DNA from: Mucilaginibacter frigoritolerans
GTDB taxonomy: Bacteria; Bacteroidota; Bacteroidia; Sphingobacteriales; Sphingobacteriaceae
Length of the DNA stretch: 64,000 bases
Assembly (NCBI RefSeq): GCF_007830615.1
Contig: NZ_VLLI01000003.1
Coordinates: 248,001-312,000, forward strand
Reading direction: 5' to 3'
How positions within the stretch are numbered: position 1 is the first letter of the stretch; every line of letters begins with the position of its first letter. Below the pieces are notes generated by a model, which did not search any database, was not told the origin of the DNA, and was given only the letters and a program-made list of their open reading frames with translations. Below are positions 44,245 to 52,324 of the stretch, in pieces. The translations under genes were made by a program, and so were the position numbers.

Positions 44245-45660
44245 TTGAATACGTATCAACATATCGCCAACAATCAAAAGTCTAAAGATATTTCAGGCTC
44301 CAGGCCTCTATTTTTTCAGCCCAAACTTACCATCAATCAGCCAAATGATGTTTATGAACAGGAGGCTGATCATATGGCTGATAAGGTAATGCGCATGGCT
44401 GATCCATCTTTCAATCAAAATGCATTTTTTAAACCGGCAATCGGCCATGTGCAGCGGAAATGCCAGGCCTGCGAAGAAGAGGAAAAGCACGTGCATCGTA
44501 AGGAAGAAAACGGGGCCCGGGTACATGGCAGCAGCGAACTGGATAGTTATATAAATTCGTTAGGCTCGTCGGGGCAGCAAATGTCGCAAACCAGTAGGCA
44601 GTTTTTTGAACCGAGATTTAGTCATGATTTTTCAAATGTAAAAATCCATACAGATTCCGTTGCTGCTAAATCGGCACAGTCCATTAATGCGTTGGCCTAT
44701 ACAACAGGTAACAATATAGTTTTTAACTCCGGTCAATACTCGCCCGAAAGCGATAGTGGCAAAAAACTAATGGCGCATGAACTAACACATGTAATTCAGC
44801 AAAAATCAGCAGGTGATAAAATACAACGCATGGCTCCTTGTCCGGCAAGTTTAGCTGATGATGCACCTGTTCCGCCTGGTTTTCATCTTTATCCGGGCCC
44901 AACTGCAGTATTTCATTGTGGATTCAGAACTATTCTGGAAACCCGTGCTCCGACCCGTGATGACCCCATGAATGAATGCGTTTATGATCATTCGGGAGTT
45001 TTGGTAACCGACACACATCCTTTTAGGGGTTGCAAAGGCACACCCGATCAGTATGATTCGAGTAAAGGTGGTCTTGATTGGCTGGCTCACGGCACAATTG
45101 ATTCAGGCGGAGTGGTAAGGGAGGGTGTTCCGGCCTTCTTAACCTCAAGAATATATGATATGAGTAACGCAATTGCCCAGGGAATTGCAGCACTCAATAC
45201 CGCACAAGACACACTCCGCGGAATTTCAAATGCCATAGGAAATGCTTTGCTTGTATCGATATTAACGGCAAGGGTTATTTGTGATCCTGCCAACTGGACT
45301 TATAATGGAATACCTACCAGAACAAGGGCACACTTAAGTGTAATAGGTGGAATAATTTCATCCATAGCCTTAAGTGGTAGTATTAACACTCTTTTTGTAA
45401 ATCTTACAAGGCCCTTAAATAGCTATCCAATTCCGCAATTACTTACAGAGATGGCTGCTGACATCAACTCGGCACTACAGGCCCAGGGAGGAAGTGTATC
45501 AATCACAGCAGCTAACATTGGTAGCTTATCCTTATATCAATTTATAGAGTGGTTGCATCAACAAACCTTAATTAATTATAACAGGCCGCCTGAACAGGTT
45601 GCAGCTGAAGATGCACAACGTATGTTACAACCACAGCCACAGCCCCCAACTCAGCCTTAA
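44245..45660 (+). CDS. DUF4157 eCIS cargo 4: unknown C-terminal domain
   Basis: 471 aa from a TTG codon. An in-frame stop lies 33 bases upstream and there is no ATG between, so TTG is the only good start. DUF4157 module at residues 1-187 with HELTH at 178-182. The C-terminal domain has FHCGFRTILETRAPTRDDPMNECVYDHSG, THPFRGCKGTPDQYD and LAHGTIDSGG, with paired Cys and His that could form a metal or catalytic site. A helical half follows. I do not recognise the fold. The tail is Pro/Gln-rich (QPQPQPPTQP). Confidence 0.62.
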   Translation: MNTYQHIANNQKSKDISGSRPLFFQPKLTINQPNDVYEQEADHMADKVMRMADPSFNQNAFFKPAIGHVQRKCQACEEEEKHVHRKEENGARVHGSSELDSYINSLGSSGQQMSQTSRQFFEPRFSHDFSNVKIHTDSVAAKSAQSINALAYTTGNNIVFNSGQYSPESDSGKKLMAHELTHVIQQKSAGDKIQRMAPCPASLADDAPVPPGFHLYPGPTAVFHCGFRTILETRAPTRDDPMNECVYDHSGVLVTDTHPFRGCKGTPDQYDSSKGGLDWLAHGTIDSGGVVREGVPAFLTSRIYDMSNAIAQGIAALNTAQDTLRGISNAIGNALLVSILTARVICDPANWTYNGIPTRTRAHLSVIGGIISSIALSGSINTLFVNLTRPLNSYPIPQLLTEMAADINSALQAQGGSVSITAANIGSLSLYQFIEWLHQQTLINYNRPPEQVAAEDAQRMLQPQPQPPTQP

Positions 45661-45746
45661 AATAAGACAAAATCAAATCAACAAGTGCAAAAGATTAATT
45701 ATATAACCACATGATAAAATTTAAAAGTTAGGCCCATAAAATAACC

Positions 45747-47048
45747 ATGTTAAAAAATATAGAAACATATATTCAGTCTTTTGCTGATTTTTTAAGAGCT
45801 GTTATCCAAAAAGATTATAGTTCAGAATGGGATTTGGGACCTGCTGCCAGTTCAATAGCAGCAGATTTCCATCAATATAACATTATGCTTAATCCTCAGG
45901 AAAGCCTTATTTTCCTGATTGCTTACCTGCCACATATTTATCCTAATTTTTATGATGAAGTAATTAAAGAAGCCATGCCACAGGGAGGCGATTTCCCCGA
46001 AATTGGCGGCGTTAGAGGTACTAACCATCGGGGACTATTACCTACCGGCGAAACAGCGCAGTTTATTTTAGCCGGCAATAATTTAAACAACAGGCTTATT
46101 ATTAAGCAACTACTAAAAGACGGCACCTTGGTTAAAGAATTTATCCTCTCGCTGGAATCGGTTAAAGATGGTGAACCTGAAATGAGCGGAAGATTAATAC
46201 TTAACCGGGAATGGATCAACAGACTCGTAACCGGCACCGAAACCGCGCCCAAATTCGGTCCCGATTTTCCCGCTAAAAAAATATCTACAGAAATGACCTG
46301 GGATGATCTGGTGCTGAACTATCATACCCAAAATCAATTAAATGATATTATGGTTTGGGTAAAACACAATGATACGCTGATGCAGGATGTAAACATGAAG
46401 CGTAAAATAAAACCTGGTTATAAAGCGCTTTTCCATGGCCCATCCGGAACGGGTAAAACGCTTACGGCCTCATTGCTGGGCAGGCATCTGGGGAAGGATG
46501 TATACCGGGTTGATCTTTCGCAGGTGGTGAGTAAATACATCGGCGAAACAGAAAAGAACCTCGAAAGCATTTTTATTAAAGCTGAAAAGAAAAACTGGAT
46601 CTTATTTTTTGATGAGGCCGATGCCTTATTTAGCAAACGTACAAATGTACAAAGCTCGCACGACCGGTATGCCAACCAGGAAGTAAGCTACCTGTTGCAG
46701 CGTGTTGAAGATTATAATGGACTGGTTATACTGGCATCAAACTTAAAAAGCAATATGGACGATGCTTTTTTAAGGCGATTTCAGGCAGTGGTTCATTTTT
46801 CAATTCCAAACCCTGATGAACGCCTTAAACTATGGGAAAAAGCGATACCGGCCTCTTATAGCTTAGAACCTGGCATTGATTTAAAAGCCATTGCTGCCAA
46901 GTATGAGCTAAGCGGCGCGTCTATCCTCAACATTATTCACTATGCGGCCCTGCAGGCCATTTCAAAAAGCGATCAATACATCCGCCTAAATGATATTATT
47001 GAAGCGATGAGAAAAGAATACAGAAAAGAAGAACGGACAATGAATTAA
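45747..47048 (+). CDS. eCIS AAA+ ATPase (Pvc15-like)
   Basis: 433 aa. Its N-terminal domain (~1-195) is unlike other AAA proteins but typical of the Pvc15 group. The AAA core has Walker A GPSGTGKT (~231-238), KYIGETEKNLESIF, Walker B ILFFDEADALF (~283-292), a sensor-1 Asn (ILASNLKSN) and the arginine fingers DDAFLRRF (~341). In PVC/Afp this ATPase is needed for cargo loading or assembly and is not part of the particle. It follows the four cargo genes. Confidence 0.93.
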   Translation: MLKNIETYIQSFADFLRAVIQKDYSSEWDLGPAASSIAADFHQYNIMLNPQESLIFLIAYLPHIYPNFYDEVIKEAMPQGGDFPEIGGVRGTNHRGLLPTGETAQFILAGNNLNNRLIIKQLLKDGTLVKEFILSLESVKDGEPEMSGRLILNREWINRLVTGTETAPKFGPDFPAKKISTEMTWDDLVLNYHTQNQLNDIMVWVKHNDTLMQDVNMKRKIKPGYKALFHGPSGTGKTLTASLLGRHLGKDVYRVDLSQVVSKYIGETEKNLESIFIKAEKKNWILFFDEADALFSKRTNVQSSHDRYANQEVSYLLQRVEDYNGLVILASNLKSNMDDAFLRRFQAVVHFSIPNPDERLKLWEKAIPASYSLEPGIDLKAIAAKYELSGASILNIIHYAALQAISKSDQYIRLNDIIEAMRKEYRKEERTMN

Positions 47049-47084
47049 CCGATTTAAAACAATTAGCCAGGGAGGGCCATACCG

Positions 47085-47897
47085 ATGTCATTAGCTCAGT
47101 TTTACATTTACTCGCCATTGGATTTTCAAAAATATGTGATGAACTCACATTTTTCGCGGCAAATAACAGTGATCCAGAACCACCATACCTGGAGCCCCGG
47201 CTACCGGGATGTAACACCTAACAATGGTGAAATGTACTGGCTGGAAGCGATGAGAAACTTCCATATTAAAGACAGGGGCTGGAGCGACATCGGACAAAAC
47301 ATCACCACTTTTCCATCGGGCAATATTGGTTTGTGCAGGCCCATCGATATTACGCCTGCCGGTATTTTCGGGGCCAATCATGGTGCTATCTGTATCGAAA
47401 ACCTGGGTAATTTTGATACCAGAGGCGATTATATGACTCCATCGCACAGGGCCTCCATCGTATTTTTAAATGCCCTGTTTTGTATAAAGTTTAGCCTTGA
47501 ACTGAATAAGGAGCAAATAGTTTACCACCATTGGTTTAATAGAACAGGCAAGCGGTTCAGCGATGATAAGATCAACAACAACCAGGTAGGTGATGAGCAA
47601 AAAACTTGTCCCGGAACAGCTTTTTTCGGTACCAATACTATTACTTCTGCCGAGGCTAATTTTTATCCGCTCATCCAAAATAAAATAACGGAGCTAAAGG
47701 GGCAGGTCCAGCCATCAACCTTAATCAAAAAAGTTAAAGCTGATGTGTTGAATGTGCGCGGCGGCCCCGGTTTAAACTTCCCGGTTTTACACACCCTTAC
47801 TAACGGTACTGAGGTAACTATCTATACGGTATTTAACGGATGGAGTAAAATAAGCAGCACTGCTGATGAATGGGTTTTCAGCACACTACTATCATAA
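47085..47897 (+). CDS. N-acetylmuramoyl-L-alanine amidase with SH3 domain
   Basis: 270 aa. The Amidase_2/PGRP-like domain (~20-195) shows QNHHTWSPGY, GANHGAICIENLGNFD, EQIVYHHWFNRTGKRF and QKTCPGTAFFG; the His and Cys residues fit the usual zinc ligands. The C-terminal bacterial SH3 domain (~215-270) has ADVLNVRGGPGLNFPVLHTL and GWSKIS. No signal peptide, so export or holin-like release would be needed. Peptidoglycan cleavage could help particle release or assembly. It lies 36 bases after the ATPase gene. Confidence 0.85.
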   Translation: MSLAQFYIYSPLDFQKYVMNSHFSRQITVIQNHHTWSPGYRDVTPNNGEMYWLEAMRNFHIKDRGWSDIGQNITTFPSGNIGLCRPIDITPAGIFGANHGAICIENLGNFDTRGDYMTPSHRASIVFLNALFCIKFSLELNKEQIVYHHWFNRTGKRFSDDKINNNQVGDEQKTCPGTAFFGTNTITSAEANFYPLIQNKITELKGQVQPSTLIKKVKADVLNVRGGPGLNFPVLHTLTNGTEVTIYTVFNGWSKISSTADEWVFSTLLS

Positions 47898-47938
47898 AAA
47901 ATTAAAAACATTACACCGAACCTTTAAAAATAGAAATC

Positions 47939-49312
47939 ATGTTAGCATTTATCAAAGCAAAAATATGGAGCGGATCAGGATGGTTATTGGCCCTCTGCGT
48001 TATACTTGTTTCTGTAACTATCATTTATTTTTCACTCCATTTACATTACCAGGGAACGGATCATAAAAAGCTCGATCCAACACAACTAACCAACCTGGAT
48101 AATGTGTTTGCAGCATATCCGGATGCAAGCCTTGCAACGGGTCAGTCTGATACCAGTCAGAAAACTACTTTGCAAAGAGAAAAGCGCAACCAGCTGATAT
48201 TTGTGTTCCTGAAAAATGAATATAACAACCAGATAGATTCAACCGGATTAAAACAGCTTGATCAGCTTTTAGTAGGATTTAACAATAAGGATGCAAAATC
48301 ATATCTGGCCAGCCATGATATCATTGTTAGTGATTTCTTTTGGTTTGTAGGCCCACGCACCTACCTGGAAGTTTTAATGTGGGCATTGGTTGGTGTTTTA
48401 ACCAGCCTGATTTATTATGTAAGTCTTGCTAACGGCCAGGCTTTGAAAGATGCCGGCGATGCAGATACCGGGCCTTTTGATGTTTCGGAAATTGCGGTAC
48501 AGGTTTCAAAAATGTTTTACGCACCCGTATGCGCACTGGTACTGGTTTTAGGTTATAACCTGCTTAATACGGATAACAAAATGACCGATATAAGTATGGG
48601 CAAGGGACTCTTGCTATTTTCTTTTATCTGTGGATTCTTTTCGGGCAGGGTTATTAAATTCATCGACCGGCTTAAGGACCTGGTACTACCTGTTTCGGAT
48701 GGTTCAGCAGGCACCGCAGCTACAGCTACAACAGCTTCATCAGGAGGCGATACTGCTGATGGCTCAGGAGATGACAAAACATCCAACTCTACAGATTCTT
48801 CAAATACAACCGGCGATACTTTAACTACCGATACCCTTACAACTAAAACCGACAGTACAAATACAGATAGCGCAGCTTTAATTCCTGCTGAAACGACCGG
48901 AACATCCACAGCAGTAGCAGTAGTTGCCCAACCGGATACTACAACTGCTACCGAAACGGCACAGGTGCCGGCAGTTGCCGCTGCTGATATTACGGTTAAC
49001 CTTCAGCTCTCCCCGGCAGTTTCAGAATCTGTTGATGGACCTGATATTATTGAAGGCGGATTTAACAGCGCTGTAGTAACATTGCAGGCAGCGGAAGGTG
49101 GAAATGTAATTACCCTTATCCCACCTGCAAATGATCAGGGAGACAGTTTTACAGCGAAAGATTTGTCGCTGGGTAAATATACCTTACTGGCTATTATGGC
49201 TTATAAAAAAGGCAGCTCTATTATCAACTTATCGGCAAGCCAAACTCTTGCTATCGGCAGTGCTACTGAAAGTGTTGATTTAGCATTGGATATAACGCCG
49301 GCTAATGGGTAG
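47939..49312 (+). CDS. Multi-pass membrane protein at the end of the eCIS cluster
   Basis: 457 aa, not recognised. Predicted membrane helices are at residues ~15-34, 142-162, 193-209 and 222-239. A Thr/Ser/Asp-rich linker (~255-355) leads to a C-terminal beta domain (DITVNLQLSPAVSES, EGGFNSAVVTLQAAEG, LSLGKYTLLAIMAYKKG). It could anchor, sense or help release the particle, but this is only position-based inference. Forty-one bases after the amidase gene, so probably in the same transcript. Confidence 0.6.
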   Translation: MLAFIKAKIWSGSGWLLALCVILVSVTIIYFSLHLHYQGTDHKKLDPTQLTNLDNVFAAYPDASLATGQSDTSQKTTLQREKRNQLIFVFLKNEYNNQIDSTGLKQLDQLLVGFNNKDAKSYLASHDIIVSDFFWFVGPRTYLEVLMWALVGVLTSLIYYVSLANGQALKDAGDADTGPFDVSEIAVQVSKMFYAPVCALVLVLGYNLLNTDNKMTDISMGKGLLLFSFICGFFSGRVIKFIDRLKDLVLPVSDGSAGTAATATTASSGGDTADGSGDDKTSNSTDSSNTTGDTLTTDTLTTKTDSTNTDSAALIPAETTGTSTAVAVVAQPDTTTATETAQVPAVAAADITVNLQLSPAVSESVDGPDIIEGGFNSAVVTLQAAEGGNVITLIPPANDQGDSFTAKDLSLGKYTLLAIMAYKKGSSIINLSASQTLAIGSATESVDLALDITPANG

Positions 49313-49364
49313 GCTGCTTGGCAAATGATTATAAATAAATTTCCTCAACCCTCTTTATGACTTA

Positions 49365-49500
49365 TCATAGAGGGTCAACGGGCGAAGCAATGACCGGGTG
49401 AGTCCTCTCTACGTGCGGCGCCAGCGTAAATGCATTGGCCGGTGCTCACTCATCCTATCTAAGCTGCGCTGGATCATCTTCTCTGCTTCGCGCAAAGAAA
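49365..49500. repeat. Dispersed intergenic repeat, copy A
   Basis: Non-coding stretch with inverted ends (GGGTGAGTCC... and ...CTCATCCTATCTAAGCTGCGCTGGATCATCTTCTCTGC). Its 3' half closely matches copy B near 56121-56160 (ACTCACCCGATCTACGCTGCGCTGGATCACCCTCTCTGC). Both also contain a TTTACG-like/GCATTGG motif. This looks like a MITE- or REP-type element shared by two gaps in this window. Confidence 0.6.
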
Positions 49501-49538
49501 TGAGGTAACACCGTAACAATTTAATTTACTTCTAACAA

Positions 49539-49568
49539 AACAGGCCTTCCAAATTCGGAAGGCCTGTT
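49539..49568. terminator. Perfect-stem terminator between the eCIS cluster and the S9 peptidase
   Basis: AACAGGCCTTCC (49539-49550) and GGAAGGCCTGTT (49557-49568) form a perfect 12-bp stem with a 6-base loop. On the minus strand it is followed by TTTTG, so it mainly ends the peptidase transcript, 11 bases after that gene's stop; it may act in both directions. Confidence 0.8.
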
Positions 49569-49578
49569 TCATTATATG

Positions 49579-51924
49579 CTATTTTGCCAAGTTGCGTGGG
49601 TCAGGTTTTGATTTGAGCAGATATTCATAAGGTGGTTCAACACCTTGTAAATTCTTCACAAAATAATCCCAGCGACGACGCATCATGTATGGTGCAAACG
49701 GTCCATAACCATGCGGACTGTTCGGGAATATTACCAGGTCATAATCTTTATTTGCTTTTTCCAATGCCTGTACAACCAGCAGGGTATTTTGCGGTGGTAC
49801 GTTATTGTCCATCAATCCGTGAGCAAGCATCAGCTTACCTTTAAGATTTTTGGCGTAATTTTCATTGGCTTGTGCCTCGTAGTTTGAGTTAGCCGCTAAA
49901 CCATCATATCTTTCGCCCCAATCATCCTCGTAGTTGCGGTTATCGTGGTTTCCTGATTCGGAGATCCCTACTTTAAAGAAATCCGGGTAGCGGAACATCG
50001 CATCAGCAGTAGCAAAACCACCACCTGAGTGGCCCCAGATACCCACCTTAGTAGTATCGATATAGTTATATTTTGAAGCGAGCTGTCTGATAGCCGAAAT
50101 CTGATCAGGCAACGTATTTTCGGCCATGTTACCATAGCTCATATCGTGGAAGCTTTTTGAACGTAATGGGTTGCTGGTACCTTCAATAGCTACCACAATA
50201 AAGCCCAGCTCGGCAAGTGCCTGGTTGTCGCCCCTTGATGCTGAGAACGACCAGCTGCCAACACTACCACCCTGCGGACCCGGGTAAATATAATCTATAA
50301 TAGGATATTTTTTATTAGGATCAAGATGGGTTGGCGTAAACATTATACCGTAAATATCCGTTTTGCCATCATTGGCCTTTGCCGAAAAAGGTGTTACGGG
50401 TTTCCATCCGCTGGCAACTAACCTGCTGACATCAGTTTTCTCCAGGTTAGCAATCAGCTTACCATCGGTATTACGCAAAACAATAACTGGCGCAACATCA
50501 GGTTTGGAATAGCTGTCGATAAAATAATTTCCTGACGGTGATAAAGTAACCATGTGGTTACCGGCCTCTGGCGTTAATACGGCAAAATGTTTACCGTCAA
50601 ATCCAATTTTACATAATTGACTGAAATAAGGATTTTCCGCCTCTCTGCCATCAGCAATAAAATATATCATGCGGTTTTTCTCATCAACCTTAAGCAAACG
50701 GGTAACTACCCAATCGCCTTTGGTAATTTGGTTTTTAATTTTTCCGGTTGCCGCATCATATAAATAAAGATGACCGTAGTTATCACGTTCCGAAAACCAT
50801 ATAATTTCGTTGGTTTTAGCCAGGTATTTCCAGTTGATATCGCCCCAGCCAGATTCGTATTGTGTTGCCACATTTTCCTCAAAAACTTCACGAACGGCAC
50901 CTGTTGCTGCATCAGCAATGCGTACTTTCTCCTGCTTGTGATCGCGCGAGGTTGATACAAAAGCCAGTTTACTGGCATCTTCATTCCAGTTTACATCATC
51001 AAAAGTTCCACTGCTTGAAATATCATCACTTAGCGTTGCCCTGTGCGGATCGGCAGGAATTTGTAACCTGATCACTTTTGGCTCATCAACATTAATAATT
51101 ACCCTTTGAATGGTAGTTACAATTTTATCGCCAGGCAGCGGATATTTCCATGCTTTCAGCGTTGGCTTACCTACATTGGTAGTAACTAAATACATATCGC
51201 TTACACCGCGCTCATCCTGCTGAAAAGTGGCAATCTTTTTTGAATCAGGCGACCATAGCAAAATAGGGCTATCGCTGGTTTTCCAACCGGCATTGTCAGT
51301 AGCATAGCCAAAGTCTTTTATACCATCTGTGGTCAGCTGGGTTTGTTTGCCGGTTTTAACATCGCGCACCCATAAATTATATTCCTTTATAAAGGCAGCC
51401 TTTGTTCCATCGGGTGAAAGGATTTCATTCCCTTTATTACCACGCAGCGCACGGCGTCCGCCAGCAGCTTCTTCTCCTCCATCAGCAGCACCTGTATATT
51501 CATTACATTGATTAGTGCTCAGATCATATTTCCAGTGTTTATCAGCAGCATGAAAAGTAATTGATTTATCATCAACCGAAAAACTAAAAGTTTCAAACGG
51601 CAGTTTATCAGCCTCATACTTATTACCGGTAGCTGTTGACAATGCTGAAGCCAATTTTTGCTGATCAAATGCCGCAGTACGTGTTTTTTTAGCCGGATCA
51701 ACCAAAATAAATTCGCTGCCTTGTGCAGTTAATGTACGGTACCAGAAGCTATCGCCCGGCAACCAGTTTGGGCGCACATTGGCATGATCAATAAGCGGAT
51801 CGGTATTGTAACTTAAAAAGCTTTCGGCATGTTCATAGTCCTTTGCTGTTAAATTACTCCCCTGCTGCGCATTCACCGCAAGCGTGAGCATTAAGGGAAT
51901 GGCCGTGATAAAAAATTTGTTCAT
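49579..51924 (-). CDS. S9 family dipeptidyl-peptidase (DPP4-like)
   Basis: 781 aa serine exopeptidase. Signal peptide MNKFFITAIPLMLTLAVNA directs it to the periplasm or surface. The N-terminal ~500 residues form the beta-propeller (SPDGTKAAFIKEYNLWVRD, LWSPDSKKIATFQQDERG). The alpha/beta-hydrolase domain holds the catalytic triad Ser633 (IWGHSGGGFAT), Asp706 (HGLMDNNVPP) and His738 (FPNSPHGYG). DPP4-like enzymes remove N-terminal X-Pro/X-Ala dipeptides. A monocistronic gene ended by the strong terminator at 49539-49568. Confidence 0.94.
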   Translation of the reverse strand: MNKFFITAIPLMLTLAVNAQQGSNLTAKDYEHAESFLSYNTDPLIDHANVRPNWLPGDSFWYRTLTAQGSEFILVDPAKKTRTAAFDQQKLASALSTATGNKYEADKLPFETFSFSVDDKSITFHAADKHWKYDLSTNQCNEYTGAADGGEEAAGGRRALRGNKGNEILSPDGTKAAFIKEYNLWVRDVKTGKQTQLTTDGIKDFGYATDNAGWKTSDSPILLWSPDSKKIATFQQDERGVSDMYLVTTNVGKPTLKAWKYPLPGDKIVTTIQRVIINVDEPKVIRLQIPADPHRATLSDDISSSGTFDDVNWNEDASKLAFVSTSRDHKQEKVRIADAATGAVREVFEENVATQYESGWGDINWKYLAKTNEIIWFSERDNYGHLYLYDAATGKIKNQITKGDWVVTRLLKVDEKNRMIYFIADGREAENPYFSQLCKIGFDGKHFAVLTPEAGNHMVTLSPSGNYFIDSYSKPDVAPVIVLRNTDGKLIANLEKTDVSRLVASGWKPVTPFSAKANDGKTDIYGIMFTPTHLDPNKKYPIIDYIYPGPQGGSVGSWSFSASRGDNQALAELGFIVVAIEGTSNPLRSKSFHDMSYGNMAENTLPDQISAIRQLASKYNYIDTTKVGIWGHSGGGFATADAMFRYPDFFKVGISESGNHDNRNYEDDWGERYDGLAANSNYEAQANENYAKNLKGKLMLAHGLMDNNVPPQNTLLVVQALEKANKDYDLVIFPNSPHGYGPFAPYMMRRRWDYFVKNLQGVEPPYEYLLKSKPDPRNLAK

Positions 51925-52324
51925 CGCTATAGTATATAACTATTTAATTATTATGTAAATAAAAGAGGTCAATAAATTGCAAATTAATGGTTTGTGTAAC
52001 AGTGCCGCTACATGTAACAGCATTTTGACTTACAACAAAAGATTTCACCTTCCCTACAACTGCCAAAACTGGCTATTTAATCATATATACCGTTAAAATA
52101 CGTAATATATACCGTGTTTTTACGGTATAGTAAAGTAAAACAGGAACAGTATTTTTATGCTGTTAATCCGTTGCACCTAAACCTTATCGCAAGTTGACCG
52201 AATATGACTATCAATAGCTCATCTTAAAAATCGTTAAATAATTTTCTTTCAGAGAAAAAAAGGCATCGTTTTAAACCTTTCCAACAATCGCATTTTTTAA
52301 TAAATCTTCCTAAACCTAAATCTT
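51925..52324. other. Divergent regulatory region between the peptidase and ThDP-enzyme genes
   Basis: 400 bases without a gene. An inverted repeat TACCGT-GTTTTT-ACGGTA lies at 52110-52127, and TATATACCGT occurs twice, at 52084-52093 and 52105-52114. These could be regulator sites for one or both divergent genes. Upstream of the ThDP gene the sequence is A-rich; no exact consensus promoter is seen. Confidence 0.45.

Noticed and set aside
19465..49312. The cluster as a prophage or type VI secretion system
   Set aside because: No capsid, terminase, portal or integrase genes and no TssJLM membrane complex are present; DUF4255, Pvc15-like ATPase and CIS tape-measure mark an eCIS.
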